Below, piece after piece: positions 16,291 through 25,516 of a stretch of 64,000 nt of DNA. Every line of letters starts with the position of its first letter. Position 1 is the stretch's first letter. The DNA comes from Verrucosispora sp. WMMD573 (lineage in GTDB: Bacteria; Actinomycetota; Actinomycetes; Mycobacteriales; Micromonosporaceae), in NCBI RefSeq assembly GCF_027497175.1, contig NZ_CP114901.1, positions 248,001 through 312,000 on the forward strand, written 5' to 3'. The translations under genes and the position numbers were made by a program. The notes beneath the pieces are model-generated. The model was not told the origin of the DNA, did no database searches, and was given only the letters and a program-made list of their open reading frames with translations.

Positions 16291-16326
16291 CTGAACGATC
16301 GATAAGGCAGTTCGTACCGACCGGTA
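16291..16326. promoter_or_regulatory. Acyl-CoA regulon operator in front of icmA, with a second palindrome
   Basis: CTGAACGATCGATAAGGC (16291-16308) is the best match to the 18-bp motif shared by six acyl-CoA genes here. TACCGACCGGTA (16315-16326), matching TACYGNNCRGTA, follows after 6 bp. Both lie 52-87 nt upstream of the icmA start, in the gap after the Asp23 gene, where a promoter is expected. Confidence 0.7.
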
Positions 16327-16343
16327 ACCTGAGCTGCCCGAAT

Positions 16344-16748
16344 TCAGGCGCCAGGACCGTCGATGGCCACGTCGTCCACCCGGATGTTGATCTCGTCGAC
16401 CCGCAGTCCGTACGCCTCGACCGCCCGGGTCACCTCGACCCGCACCGCCGTGGTCACCTCCGGCACCGGGTGGCCGGCGTCGGTCACGATGACCAGGTTG
16501 ATCACGGCACCGCCGTTGGTGACGTGCGCCGAGCAGCCCCGGCGCGCGTCGCCGACCTGGTCGAGCCCGACCCGGTCCAGTACCGCGTTGAAGAACCGGG
16601 CGATGTCGCCACCCAGCTCGACCACGCCGGGCACGGCCTTCGCCGCGGCCACCGCGATCTTCTCCACCACCTCGTCCGAGATGTGCGTACGCCCGCCCGC
16701 CACCGCGTCCGGCGTCATCGCCAACTCCTGCGTCATCTCGTGGTCCAT
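16344..16748 (-). CDS. Asp23/Gls24 family envelope stress protein
   Basis: 134 residues from ATG 16748, with GGGGGA just upstream. The family core runs from about residue 20 (RTHISDEVVEKIAVAAAKAVPGV) to the end, with the alternating hydrophobic strand pattern INLVIVTDAGHPVPEV and RVEVTRAVEAYGL. No signal peptide or TM segment is present. Actinobacterial Asp23 proteins are abundant and linked to cell-envelope stress, but the biochemical role is unknown. It lies between meaB and icmA in the same direction; the 85-bp gap to meaB suggests possible co-transcription. Confidence 0.85.
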   Translation of the reverse strand: MDHEMTQELAMTPDAVAGGRTHISDEVVEKIAVAAAKAVPGVVELGGDIARFFNAVLDRVGLDQVGDARRGCSAHVTNGGAVINLVIVTDAGHPVPEVTTAVRVEVTRAVEAYGLRVDEINIRVDDVAIDGPGA

Positions 16749-16833
16749 GCGTCCCCCAGCGGCCGTCGCGGTGTCCGCGCAACCGCGCGGCGGTGCGAGC
16801 CTAACCGTCCCGGGCGGTCCGCAGTGGACGTGG

Positions 16834-17838
16834 TTACCCGGCGATCTGGGCGAGCAACGTCTCGGCCGCGGCGTACGGATCGGTGGCACCGGCCGCCACC
16901 TCGGCGGCGAGCGCCGGCAGCTGCGTACCGTCGCGCAGCGAGCCGATCCGGGCGCGGAGCACGCCGAGCGCGATCGCCTCGACCTCGGCGGCGGCCCGCG
17001 CCTCCCGCCGACGCCGCAACTCGTCGTGCTCCACCAGCCAGGCGCGATGCTTGTCGATGGCGGCGGCGACGTCGTCGATGCCCTCACCACGGGCGGCGAC
17101 CGCCCGCACCACCTGCGGACGCCACTGACCCGGCCCGCGCTCGCCGAGGGCGATCATGCCCTGGATGTCCCGCACGGTGGCGTCGGCACCGTCCCGGTCG
17201 GCCTTGTTCACCACGAAGACGTCGGCGATCTCCAGAATGCCGGCCTTCACTGCCTGGATCGCGTCGCCCATGCCCGGCGCGAGCAGCACCAGTGTGGTGT
17301 CGGCCAGCGAGGCCACCTCGACCTCCGCCTGCCCGACCCCGACGGTCTCCACCAGCACCACGTCGCAGCCGGCGCCCTCCAGCACCCGCACCGCCTGCGG
17401 GGTGGCCGCCGACAACCCACCGAGGTGCCCCCGGCTGGACATGGAGCGGATGTAGACGCCCGGGTCGGTGGCATGGTCCTGCATCCGCACCCGGTCACCG
17501 AGGATCGCACCGCCGGTGAACGGACTGGACGGATCGATGGCCAGCACGCCGACCCGGTGCCCGTGGGCCCGCAGCGCTCGGACCAGTTCGTTCGTGGTGG
17601 TGGACTTGCCCACCCCCGGCGAGCCGGTCAGGCCGACCACCTGGGCCCGTCCGGTGTACGGGGCGAGCGCCGCGGCCATGACCGGCACGGTCTCGTCGCC
17701 CGACTCGACCAGGGTGATCAGCCGGGCCACCGCGCGGGGATCACCGTCGCGGGCCCGTTCGACAAGCATCGGTACGTCCCGACTGCGGCGCACCGAACCG
17801 GTGGCCGCCGCCGGGACGCGGGTGTTCGACTCGCTCAC
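16834..17838 (-). CDS. meaB: MeaB-type G-protein chaperone of B12-dependent mutases
   Basis: 334 residues. GTPase with P-loop GSPGVGKST (72-80), the family motif [10 protein letters not shown] and the base-specificity motif NKAD. MeaB/ArgK proteins gate cofactor loading and protect adenosylcobalamin-dependent acyl-CoA mutases. Candidate partners here are IcmA and the ethylmalonyl-CoA mutase. The GTG start at 17838 overlaps the thiolase stop by 4 bp (GTGA), showing translational coupling; a longer open frame upstream lies inside the thiolase gene and is rejected. Confidence 0.93.
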   Translation of the reverse strand: MSESNTRVPAAATGSVRRSRDVPMLVERARDGDPRAVARLITLVESGDETVPVMAAALAPYTGRAQVVGLTGSPGVGKSTTTNELVRALRAHGHRVGVLAIDPSSPFTGGAILGDRVRMQDHATDPGVYIRSMSSRGHLGGLSAATPQAVRVLEGAGCDVVLVETVGVGQAEVEVASLADTTLVLLAPGMGDAIQAVKAGILEIADVFVVNKADRDGADATVRDIQGMIALGERGPGQWRPQVVRAVAARGEGIDDVAAAIDKHRAWLVEHDELRRRREARAAAEVEAIALGVLRARIGSLRDGTQLPALAAEVAAGATDPYAAAETLLAQIAG

Positions 17839-19034
17839 AGATCGGTTTCGGTGGGGTCGGGAACGTGGATGATCAGTGCGTCGCCCTGGCCGCCACCCCC
17901 GCACAGCGCCGCCGCACCCGTGCCGCCACCGCGCCGCTTGAGTTCCAACGCGAGGGTGAGTACCAGCCGGGCGCCGGACATGCCGATCGGGTGGCCGAGC
18001 GCGATCGCCCCGCCGTTGACGTTGACCTTGTCCGGGCTGATCCCAAGGTCACGGGTCGACTGGATACCGACCTGGGCGAACGCCTCGTTGATCTCGATCA
18101 GGTCCAGGTCGGAGACGGCCAGGCCGCCCTTGCGCAGGGCGTGCTGGATGGCGTTCGACGGCTGCGAGTGCAGGGAGTTGTCGGGGCCTGCCACGTTGCC
18201 GTGCGCCCCCACCTCGGCCAGCCAGGCCAGGCCCAGTTCCTTGGCCTTCGCCTTGCTCATCACCACCACGGCGGCGGCGCCGTCGGAGATCGGCGAGGAA
18301 CTGCCCGCGGTGATGGTGCCGTCGGGGGTGAACGCCGGGCGGAGTTTGGCCAGGGACTCGGCGGTGGTGTCCGGCCGGATGCCCTCGTCCTCGCTGATCA
18401 CCAGCGGGTCACCCTTGCGCTGCGGGATGACCACCGGGGTGATCTCCTCGGCGAAGTGGCCGTTCTTCTGGGCGGCGGCGGCGCGCTGGTGGCTGCTGGC
18501 CGCGAACTCGTCCTGCTCCCGACGGGTGATGCTCCGGGTGCTGCCGTGCCGCTCGGTGGACTCGCCCATCGCGCAGCAGTCCCAGGCGTCGGTCAGCCCG
18601 TCGAGCGCCATGTGGTCCTTGAGCGTCACGTCACCGTACTTGTAGCCGCCGCGCTGGCCGAGCAGCAGGTGCGGAGCATTGGTCATCGACTCCATGCCGC
18701 CGGCCACCACGATGTCGAACTCGCCGGCCCGGATCAGCTGGTCGGCCAGGGCGATCGCGTCGAGCCCGGAGAGACAGACCTTGTTGATACTCAGGGCCGG
18801 TACGGACATCGGGATGCCCGCCTCGACGGCGGCCTGCCGGGCGGGAATCTGCCCGGCGCCAGCCTGGAGCACCTGGCCCATGATCACGTATTGCACCTGG
18901 TCGGGTGCGACTCCCGCCCGTTCCAGGGCGGCAGAGATCGCGATGCCGCCGAGTTTCGTCGCCGGTAGGTCCTTGAGGTTGCCCAGCAGGCGCCCCATCG
19001 GGGTCCGCGCGCCGCTGACGATCACCGAAGCCAT
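17835..19034 (-). CDS. atoB: Acetyl-CoA acetyltransferase (thiolase)
   Basis: 399 residues, usual for biosynthetic thiolases. Active-site residues: C87 (NKVCLSG), H348 ([10 protein letters not shown]) and C378 (CGGGGQG). It condenses two acetyl-CoA to acetoacetyl-CoA, the entry to the ethylmalonyl-CoA pathway, and also works in reverse. It is cytoplasmic, first gene of an operon with meaB (4-bp overlap) and divergent from the epimerase gene. The acyl-CoA operator at 19065-19082 lies 31 nt upstream of the start codon. Confidence 0.94.
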   Translation of the reverse strand: MASVIVSGARTPMGRLLGNLKDLPATKLGGIAISAALERAGVAPDQVQYVIMGQVLQAGAGQIPARQAAVEAGIPMSVPALSINKVCLSGLDAIALADQLIRAGEFDIVVAGGMESMTNAPHLLLGQRGGYKYGDVTLKDHMALDGLTDAWDCCAMGESTERHGSTRSITRREQDEFAASSHQRAAAAQKNGHFAEEITPVVIPQRKGDPLVISEDEGIRPDTTAESLAKLRPAFTPDGTITAGSSSPISDGAAAVVVMSKAKAKELGLAWLAEVGAHGNVAGPDNSLHSQPSNAIQHALRKGGLAVSDLDLIEINEAFAQVGIQSTRDLGISPDKVNVNGGAIALGHPIGMSGARLVLTLALELKRRGGGTGAAALCGGGGQGDALIIHVPDPTETDL

Positions 19035-19064
19035 ACCTGCCTCCGAGGGGGTGCCGACCTGTAC

Positions 19065-19082
19065 GCCTTAACGATTGTTCGG
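19065..19082. promoter_or_regulatory. Acyl-CoA regulon operator between atoB and mce
   Basis: On the minus strand this reads CCGAACAATCGTTAAGGC, matching the shared motif. It sits in the 61-bp gap between divergent thiolase and epimerase genes, 31 nt from one start and 14 nt from the other, so one bound regulator could control both promoters. Confidence 0.68.
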
Positions 19083-19095
19083 CCAGACTAACGTC

Positions 19096-19569
19096 ATGCC
19101 TAAGAACTCCCCCGTCGAGCCCGCTGCCGACTATGTCACAGACATCGGGCTGCGCCGCATCGACCATGTCGGGATCGCGGTGCCCGACCTCGACGCCGCC
19201 ATCGACTTCTACCAGCGCACCTTCGGGATGCGCTGCGTGCACACGGAGACCAACACCGAGCAGGGTGTCCGGGAGGCGATGCTGTCGGTCGGGCCGAGCA
19301 CCGAGGGGGGTTGCGTGCAACTGCTCGCGCCACTGACCCCGGAGTCGACGATCGCGAAGTTCCTCGACCGCAACGGCCCGGGCGTTCAGCAGGTGGCGTA
19401 CACGGTGGCCGACATCGACGCGGCCTGCGCGGCGCTGCGTGAGCGTGGCGTACGGCTGCTCTACGAGTCCCCGAAGCGTGGTACCGCCGACTCGCGGATC
19501 AATTTCGTGCACCCGAAGGACGCCGGCGGCGTGCTTATCGAGTTGGTCCAACCGGCCGCGTCCCACTGA
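19096..19569 (+). CDS. mce: Methylmalonyl-CoA epimerase
   Basis: 157 residues of the VOC fold, with two beta-alpha-beta-beta-beta modules. It interconverts (2R)- and (2S)-methylmalonyl-CoA; actinobacterial homologues also act on ethylmalonyl-CoA. Metal ligands visible: H24 (RIDHVGIAV) and E149 (GGVLIELVQP). The usual HH pair is QQ (98-99), a form I recall from other actinobacterial epimerases. ATG 19096 has no ribosome site; CAGACT ends 6 nt before it, suggesting a leaderless mRNA. It is divergent from atoB across a shared operator. Confidence 0.9.
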   Translation: MPKNSPVEPAADYVTDIGLRRIDHVGIAVPDLDAAIDFYQRTFGMRCVHTETNTEQGVREAMLSVGPSTEGGCVQLLAPLTPESTIAKFLDRNGPGVQQVAYTVADIDAACAALRERGVRLLYESPKRGTADSRINFVHPKDAGGVLIELVQPAASH

Positions 19570-19676
19570 CCCCGACGGCCGTGCCCGGCCCGCCGCGAGC
19601 ACGCAGGTGTGCGCTTGCCGGGGCGGGCATGCACCTCCGCGCAGCGGCCGGTGCAGTTTTTCACAGCAGCCTTCCG

Positions 19677-19696
19677 ACCCTAGCTACCGTTCAGTA
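19677..19696. promoter_or_regulatory. Acyl-CoA regulon operator upstream of ccr
   Basis: The minus strand reads CTGAACGGTAGCTAGGGT (19677-19694), matching the shared motif. The overlapping TACCGTTCAGTA (19685-19696) matches TACYGNNCRGTA, also seen at icmA and meaA. It lies about 130 bp before the ccr GTG. Confidence 0.6.
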
Positions 19697-19824
19697 ACCT
19701 CCGGCCTCACAGGTAGCCCGGAGGCGCGGGATGTGGTGGCGGCCGACATGGCGACCGCCGCCGACCAGCGCCGACGATGGCAGCCCCAGGCCCGCCGCTG
19801 ACGCGGCGAGAACCGGAGGTCACC

Positions 19825-21180
19825 GTGCAGGACATCCTCGAAGCCATCATGGCGGCGGAAGGGTCGGTCGACCCGGCGAGCGAGTTGGCCGGTGTCGCCG
19901 GACTGCCGGTGCCGGCGAGCTACCGGGGCGTGGTGGTCCGGGCCGAAGAGACCCGGATGTTCGACGGCATGGCCACCCGGGACAAGGACCCGCGCAAGGC
20001 GCTGCACCTCCAGGAGGTGCCCACGCCGGAACTCGGCCCGGGCGAGGCACTGGTCGCGGTGATGGCCAGCGCCATCAACTACAACACCGTCTGGACCAGC
20101 ATCTTCGAGCCACTGTCCACCTTCAGGTTCCTCCAGCGTTACGGCCGCACCTCCGCGTTGGCCCGCCGGCACGACCTGCCGTACCACGTGGTCGGTTCGG
20201 ACGCGGCGGGCGTGGTGCTCCGGGTCGGCGCCGGGGTGAGTCGCTGGCGCCCGGGCGACGAGGTGGTGGCCCACTGTCTGTCGGTCGAGCTGGAGGACGC
20301 GGCCGGTCACGACGACACGATGCTCGATCCGCAGCAGCGGATCTGGGGATTCGAGACCAACTTCGGTGGCCTGGCCGAGCTGGCCGTGGTCAAGGCCAAC
20401 CAGCTGATGCCCAAGCCGACCCACCTGAGCTGGGAGGAGGCGGCCAGCCCCGGGCTGGTCAACTCGACCGCGTACCGGCAGCTGGTGTCGCACCACGGGG
20501 CCAACATGAAGCAGGGCGACGTGGTGCTGATCTGGGGCGCGTCGGGTGGCCTGGGCGGTTACGCCACCCAGATGGCGCTCAACGGCGGCGCGATCCCGGT
20601 CTGCGTCGTCTCCTCGCCCGAGAAGGCGGAGCTGTGCCGGCGGATGGGCGCCGAGCTGGTGATCGACCGCTCCGCCGAGGGCTTCCGATTCTGGTCGGAC
20701 GAGCAGACCCAGGATCCGGACGAGTGGCGCCGCTTCGGCGAGCGGATCCGGGAGCTGACCGGCGGGGACGACCCGGACATCGTCTTCGAACACCCCGGCC
20801 GGGAGACCTTCGGTGCCAGCGTCTACGTCGCCAAGCGCGGCGGCACCGTTGTCACCTGCGCCTCCACCAGTGGCTTCCTGCACCAGTACGACAACCGCTA
20901 CCTCTGGATGCACCTCAAGCGCATCGTGGGCAGCCACTTCGCCAACTACCGGGAGGCGTGGGAGGCCAACCGGCTGGTGGCGTTGGGGAAGATCCATCCC
21001 ACGGTGTCGCGGACATACCCGCTGGAGCAGACCGGCCAGGCCGCGTACGAGGTGCACCGCAACGCCCACCAGGGCAAGGTCGGCGTCCGTTGTCTGGCCC
21101 CAGAGGACGGACTCGGCGTACGCGACCCCGAGCTGCGTGCCCGGCACGTCGCGGCCATCAACCGGTTCCGTGGGCGCTGA
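19825..21180 (+). CDS. ccr: Crotonyl-CoA carboxylase/reductase
   Basis: 451 residues; close to Streptomyces Ccr over the whole length. It reductively carboxylates crotonyl-CoA to (2S)-ethylmalonyl-CoA with NADPH and CO2, the committed step of the ethylmalonyl-CoA pathway and a source of polyketide extender units. Residues linked to CO2 binding are visible: N85 (SAINYN), F176 and E177 (GFETNFGG), H371 (GSHFANY). The nucleotide-binding loop is IWGASGGLGGYATQ (237-250). GTG 19825 is chosen for the GGAGG 5 nt upstream and agreement with the family N-terminus (TVQDILEAI); an ATG at 19777 lacks a ribosome site. A terminator follows. Confidence 0.96.
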   Translation: MQDILEAIMAAEGSVDPASELAGVAGLPVPASYRGVVVRAEETRMFDGMATRDKDPRKALHLQEVPTPELGPGEALVAVMASAINYNTVWTSIFEPLSTFRFLQRYGRTSALARRHDLPYHVVGSDAAGVVLRVGAGVSRWRPGDEVVAHCLSVELEDAAGHDDTMLDPQQRIWGFETNFGGLAELAVVKANQLMPKPTHLSWEEAASPGLVNSTAYRQLVSHHGANMKQGDVVLIWGASGGLGGYATQMALNGGAIPVCVVSSPEKAELCRRMGAELVIDRSAEGFRFWSDEQTQDPDEWRRFGERIRELTGGDDPDIVFEHPGRETFGASVYVAKRGGTVVTCASTSGFLHQYDNRYLWMHLKRIVGSHFANYREAWEANRLVALGKIHPTVSRTYPLEQTGQAAYEVHRNAHQGKVGVRCLAPEDGLGVRDPELRARHVAAINRFRGR

Positions 21181-21279
21181 CCTGACGGCCGAGGCGCCGA
21201 TGGCCATTCGGTGATCGCCGATTGGCTTTCCACACGGATCCCCAGACCCCCATTCGTGCGAGCGGGCGACGTCGGAAAC

Positions 21280-21313
21280 AAAGGGCCGTGCGCCACCGCG
21301 CCACGGCCCTTTT
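21280..21313 (+). terminator. Intrinsic terminator after ccr
   Basis: AAAGGGCCGTG (21280-21290) pairs with CACGGCCCTTT (21302-21312), 11-nt loop, followed by a short T tract: a typical rho-independent terminator about 100 bp past the ccr stop. Confidence 0.85.
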
Positions 21314-21470
21314 CCACGTCACGCTCCGTGCCATCCAGCTCGCCCCGGAGCTGGCAAGATCGCATGTCGGGCCGGTGGTCGGTCACCGCACGGAGTTGAC
21401 CATGTAATGCGGACGGCAAAGGTTGGCACGCTCTTGCGAAGCACCCCAGGGAGTCTGCCAGTATGTCCCA

Positions 21471-22739
21471 ATGCCCCAGCAGCAGTCCTCCCCTCTCGCG
21501 TTCTTCGATAACGCGAACTCGCAGCCAGATTTCACGGTTGGCCTGCGCGGATACAACACCGGTCAGGTCGACGACTTCATCGGCCGGCTGAACGCCGCAC
21601 TGAGCCAGGCCAACAAGGACCGCGCCGACGCCGAGCAGGCGCTCAACGACGCACAGCGCCGGCTCCGGCAGTCCGAGCAGCGGCTCACTGCTCTTGAGCA
21701 GAAGCTCACCGACACCAGCAAGCAGCTGGAGGAGAACAGCCGGCCCACGCTGTCCGGCCTCGGCACCCGGGTCGAGCAGATCCTCCGGCTCGCCGAGGAG
21801 CAGGCCAACGACCACCGCAACGAGGCCAAGCGCGAGTCGGAGGGCATCCTCTCCGCCGCTCGCCTCGAAGCGCGCGAGATCACCGACAAGGCGCGCGCCG
21901 AGGCCGCGGCCATGAAGGCCACCGCCGAGCGGGAGGCGGGCAACGTCCGCACCGCCGCCGAGCGCGAGGCCGCCGAGGTACGCGTCCAGGCCCGCCGCGA
22001 GGCCGACACGCTGCGCGCCGACGCGGACCGGGAGACCAAGCAGCTGCGTACGGTGACCGCCCACGAGGTCGCCGAGCTGAAGTCCACTGTGGAACGCGAG
22101 GTGGCCACCCTGCGGGCCACCGCCGAGCGCGAGATCACCCAGCAGCGGGCCAAGGCCGCCCGCGAGGCCGAGGAGAAGCGCGCCGAGGCGACCAAGCTGC
22201 TCACCGACGCCCGCGACAAGCGCGACAAGGACCTCCAGGCCCTGGAGTTGCAGCTCGCGGAGCGGCGGGAGAAGGCCGAGCGCGAGGAGTCGGAGCGGCA
22301 CGCCGCCCAGGTCGCGCAGACCCAGAAGCTGGTCAACGAGGCGGAGCAGCGCGCCCGCGCCGCGCAGGACCGGGCCAAGGAGATCGAGCAGCGGGCCGAG
22401 GCCCGTCGGGTCGAGTCGGAGCGCACCGCCACCGAGACGGTGGAGAAGGCCAAGGCGCTGTCCGAGCGGACGCTGAACGAGGCGCGCGCCGAGTCGCAGC
22501 GCCTACTCAACGAGGCGCGCACCGAGGCCGAACTGACCACCCAGGCGGCGCGCCGCGAGGTCGAGGACCTCACCCGCCAGAAGGACGCCGTCACCTCGCA
22601 GCTCGGGCAGATGCTCTCCGGCCTCGCCGGCATCGTTCCGGGCGTGCCGAACAACGCCGCCGCTGCCGGGGGCGACAAGCCGGCGGCCAAGAAGGCGGAC
22701 GGGGCGGACGACAAGGTGGCCGCGGAGACCTCCAGCTGA
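21471..22739 (+). CDS. DivIVA-domain coiled-coil protein (Scy/FilP-like)
   Basis: 422 residues, Ala/Glu/Arg-rich and almost entirely coiled coil from about residue 40 to 375. The start has a DivIVA-like membrane-curvature motif (VGLRGYNTGQVDDFIGRLN, about 20-38). The tail is short, Ala/Lys-rich and disordered. No TM segment. In Streptomyces the neighbouring scy and filP genes encode such polarity and cytoskeletal coiled coils next to mce/atoB/meaB (from memory), and the same context is found here. Role inferred: scaffold at hyphal tips or growth zones. ATG 21471 has CAGTAT 6 nt upstream and no close ribosome site, suggesting a leaderless start. Confidence 0.78.
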   Translation: MPQQQSSPLAFFDNANSQPDFTVGLRGYNTGQVDDFIGRLNAALSQANKDRADAEQALNDAQRRLRQSEQRLTALEQKLTDTSKQLEENSRPTLSGLGTRVEQILRLAEEQANDHRNEAKRESEGILSAARLEAREITDKARAEAAAMKATAEREAGNVRTAAEREAAEVRVQARREADTLRADADRETKQLRTVTAHEVAELKSTVEREVATLRATAEREITQQRAKAAREAEEKRAEATKLLTDARDKRDKDLQALELQLAERREKAEREESERHAAQVAQTQKLVNEAEQRARAAQDRAKEIEQRAEARRVESERTATETVEKAKALSERTLNEARAESQRLLNEARTEAELTTQAARREVEDLTRQKDAVTSQLGQMLSGLAGIVPGVPNNAAAAGGDKPAAKKADGADDKVAAETSS

Positions 22740-22763
22740 TCGAATTCACCGGGGCATGATCCA

Positions 22764-22805
22764 CGGCGCGGGGTGACATCGGGTGACCGGTGACACCCCG
22801 CGCCG
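22764..22805 (+). terminator. Hairpin terminator between the two coiled-coil genes
   Basis: CGGCGCGGGGTG (22764-22775) and its exact complement (22794-22805) form a 12-bp GC-rich stem with an 18-nt loop 25 bp past the stop codon. No T tract, as is common in actinobacteria. Confidence 0.7.
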
Positions 22806-22925
22806 CCCTACGTTTCGCGGGGCCCGGACCGGCTACCAGCAACGACTTCCCCAAGCCGTGAAGTAGGTCCCAACAGGGGCGTCCGTATCGCCCCAGGAGG
22901 GCCTGATGCGTGTGAGGATGGGAGC

Positions 22926-25175
22926 ATGTCGCACGGCGAGGAACTGTTCGCGCTCGGCGGGGACGTGACCACGGAGCCCAGCTTCGAGTCCGCCCTGCGG
23001 GGGTACGAGAAACGACAGGTCGACCGATACGTCGCTCGTGCGGAGCACGAGATCGCCGCGCTCGCGGCCGAACGGGAACAGGCGTACACCCAGATCCACA
23101 AGCTGGCCGGTCAGGTCGAGGTGCTGCAACGCGACCTCGCCCAGGTGCGCAAGCAGGTAGGGGTCGTCGACCGGGCCGCCTTCCGGCACCTCGGGCCGCG
23201 GGTGGAGCAGATCCTCACGCTGGCTGAGGAGCAGGCCGAGGACATCCTCTCCGCCGCCAACGAGGAGATCGAAGCCCGCCGGGCCGCCGCCGAGCACATC
23301 ATCGAGGAGGCCCGCGTCGCGGCGGCCACCGCGCTCAAGGATTTCGAGATCGCCCTGGCCGCCCGCCGAGCCGAGGAGGAGCGGCAGGCCGCAGCCCGCC
23401 GGGCCGAGTCGGAGGCCGCCGCGAAGTCCGCGAAGGAGGAGGCCGCCCGGCTACGCAAGTCCGCTCAGGAGGCGCTGGCCCGGGCGCAGCAGGAGGCGAC
23501 GCAGCTCCGGGACGCGGCCAAGGAGATCCACAACCGGGCGCAGCAGGAGGCGACCAAGCTGCGCGACGCGGCCCGTGAGGCGCTCGCCACCGCCCAGCAG
23601 GAGTCGACCCAGCTTCGCGACGCCGCCAAAGAGGTGCACGCCAAGGCCCAACAGGAGGCGCGACGGTTGGTCGACCAGGCCACCGAGGCGGGCCGGGCCA
23701 CCCACGCCAAGGCCCAGCAGGAGGCCAAGCAGATCATCGACGATGCCGCCGAGGCCGGCCGGGCCGCCCGCGACAAGGCCCGCCAGGAGGCCGAGCGGCT
23801 GAGCACCCAGGCGACCGAGGCGGCCAAGCGCACCCGCGCCGAGACCGAGGCGTACGCCCAGCGCATGCGCAGCGAGACCGAGGCGTACGTGCAGCACGCC
23901 CGGGCGCAGGCGCAGCAGGAGTTGGGCGCCTGGCGGGCCGGGGTGGAGAAAGAGGTCAACGGCCGACGCGAGGCGGCCGACCGGGAGCTGACCGAGCGTA
24001 AGGCGACCGCCGAGCGCGAGTTCACCGCCCGCCGCGACCAGCTGGAGAAGCAGTACAAGACCCGCAACGCCGAGCTGGACGAGCGGATCCGCACCCGTAC
24101 GGCCGAGTTGGAGTCCGGGTTCGAGACCCGTCGGTCCCAGTTGGAGTCGGAGTACTCCGCGCGGAAGAACGAGATCGAGCAGGGCGCCGACCAGATCCGC
24201 CAGGCCGCCGAGCAGGAGGCCGCCACGGTGCGCCGACGGGCCGAGGAGCAGGCCGGTGAGCTGCTGCGCCAGGCGGAGACCGAGTCGACCGCGAAGCGGC
24301 GCGAGGCCGACGAATACGTCACCTCCGTCCGGCGCGAGGCCGACGAGTACGCGGCCAGCACCCACCACGACGCAGACCGGTACGCCGAAACCACCCGGCG
24401 GGAGGCGGACGAGCACGTGACCGCCGTACGTCGGGAGGCGGACGAGCACGTCGCGGCGTCCCGCCGCCAGTTCGAGGAGTACGCGGCCACCACCCAGCAG
24501 CACCTGGCCACCACCCAGCAGCACCTCGCCGCCACCCAGCAGGAGGCCGCAGCCGGCCGACAGCAACTCGCCCAGGTGATGTTGGAGATCGCCAAGGCCC
24601 AGCAGCAGCTCGCCGACCTGCGTCAGGAGACGTGGAAGTCCCGGCAGGAGTCCGACGATCTGGAGCGCAAGCTGCTCGGCCTGCGGCTACAGTCCACGTC
24701 GTTGCCCGATGGGTCGACCGCACCGGCGGTCGCCGCAGTGTCCACCAACGGGGCACACCCCACCGGCGTCTCCGCGAACGGCGCCCAACCTGTCCCGGAC
24801 AAGCTGGCGGTCGTCCCGACGGGAGGCGGCAAGGCCGGCGACGACCCGGCCGGCGACCGCCCGACCGGCGACCGCCCGAGCGGTGACCGCCCGACCGGAC
24901 AGGATGCCGAGCCGGCGACGAAGCCGGTGGCGGAACCGGTCACCACTGTCGAGGGCCCGTCGCCGACCCGCCCGGCGGCCGAGCCGACCAGCGCCGACGG
25001 CGGTACCGCGAGCGAAGGGCTGGACGGCGAGCCGACGGTGGCCGCCGTTCCCGGCGAAGGCGGCCGGGACGCCACCCCGACGAAGATCACCAGTACCGGC
25101 GAGAACGGCAAGCGCCCCACCAAGCCCACCACCGACGAGCGCAGCGCCAAACCCAGCAAAGTCACCTCCGACTAA
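22926..25175 (+). CDS. Large DivIVA-like coiled-coil polarity protein (Scy/FilP-like)
   Basis: 749 residues. The N-terminal motif FESALRGYEKRQVDRYVAR (19-37) is again DivIVA-like. Residues about 184-299 carry 18- to 22-residue repeats around AQQEATQLRDAAKE. About 458-534 has seven 11-residue repeats of READEYVTSVR type; hendecads give a right-handed coiled coil, as described for Streptomyces Scy. Residues about 590-749 are a Pro/Thr/Gly-rich disordered tail. GGGAG precedes the ATG. It probably works with the preceding coiled-coil gene in polar growth or septum placement; this is inferred from architecture and neighbourhood. Confidence 0.78.
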   Translation: MSHGEELFALGGDVTTEPSFESALRGYEKRQVDRYVARAEHEIAALAAEREQAYTQIHKLAGQVEVLQRDLAQVRKQVGVVDRAAFRHLGPRVEQILTLAEEQAEDILSAANEEIEARRAAAEHIIEEARVAAATALKDFEIALAARRAEEERQAAARRAESEAAAKSAKEEAARLRKSAQEALARAQQEATQLRDAAKEIHNRAQQEATKLRDAAREALATAQQESTQLRDAAKEVHAKAQQEARRLVDQATEAGRATHAKAQQEAKQIIDDAAEAGRAARDKARQEAERLSTQATEAAKRTRAETEAYAQRMRSETEAYVQHARAQAQQELGAWRAGVEKEVNGRREAADRELTERKATAEREFTARRDQLEKQYKTRNAELDERIRTRTAELESGFETRRSQLESEYSARKNEIEQGADQIRQAAEQEAATVRRRAEEQAGELLRQAETESTAKRREADEYVTSVRREADEYAASTHHDADRYAETTRREADEHVTAVRREADEHVAASRRQFEEYAATTQQHLATTQQHLAATQQEAAAGRQQLAQVMLEIAKAQQQLADLRQETWKSRQESDDLERKLLGLRLQSTSLPDGSTAPAVAAVSTNGAHPTGVSANGAQPVPDKLAVVPTGGGKAGDDPAGDRPTGDRPSGDRPTGQDAEPATKPVAEPVTTVEGPSPTRPAAEPTSADGGTASEGLDGEPTVAAVPGEGGRDATPTKITSTGENGKRPTKPTTDERSAKPSKVTSD

Positions 25176-25179
25176 CCTC

Positions 25180-25221
25180 CCACCGGCCACCGGCCACCGG
25201 CCACCGGCCACCGGCCACCGG
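25180..25221. repeat. Six tandem copies of CCACCGG
   Basis: An uninterrupted 7-bp satellite (42 bp) directly after the coiled-coil gene and abutting the palindrome at 25222. It is non-coding and likely to vary in copy number. Confidence 0.9.
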
Positions 25222-25291
25222 CGATCATGCAGTTATGGTCCTTGATTTGTCCGTTACCGCGTGGTTTGTCACGGCCACAACTGCATGATCG
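25222..25291. repeat. Intergenic palindrome, copy 2 (17-bp arms)
   Basis: CGATCATGCAGTTATGG (25222-25238) pairs with CCACAACTGCATGATCG (25275-25291), one wobble, loop 36 nt. The arms match those at 4454-4524 at 16 of 17 positions while the loops differ, which is the signature of a dispersed palindromic repeat under selection or recent spread. Confidence 0.85.
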
Positions 25292-25516
25292 GCGCGCAAT
25301 CCGAAGGGGTCGGGGCCGCTCGCAAGGGGATGCGAGCGGCTCCCGCCTGAACTCGTCCGCGCCCTCCGGGCCACGACCGAATCCGGCATGGCTGACAGTC
25401 TGGTGACCGGACCACTACTGTCTGAAGGTATCGAGGCTGGTGGTGGCCCTGGTGCGCACCGGGAGCCGCCGCCGAGAGATTCCGAGTGGTTCTCGGCAGA
25501 TGGTGGTGGAGGCAGT

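Noticed and set aside
21423..21437. TTGGCACGCTCTTGC fits the sigma-54 (-24/-12) consensus before the first coiled-coil gene
   Set aside because: High-GC actinobacteria lack RpoN, no enhancer-binding activator is present, and a leaderless sigma-70-like box (CAGTAT) lies at the right place.
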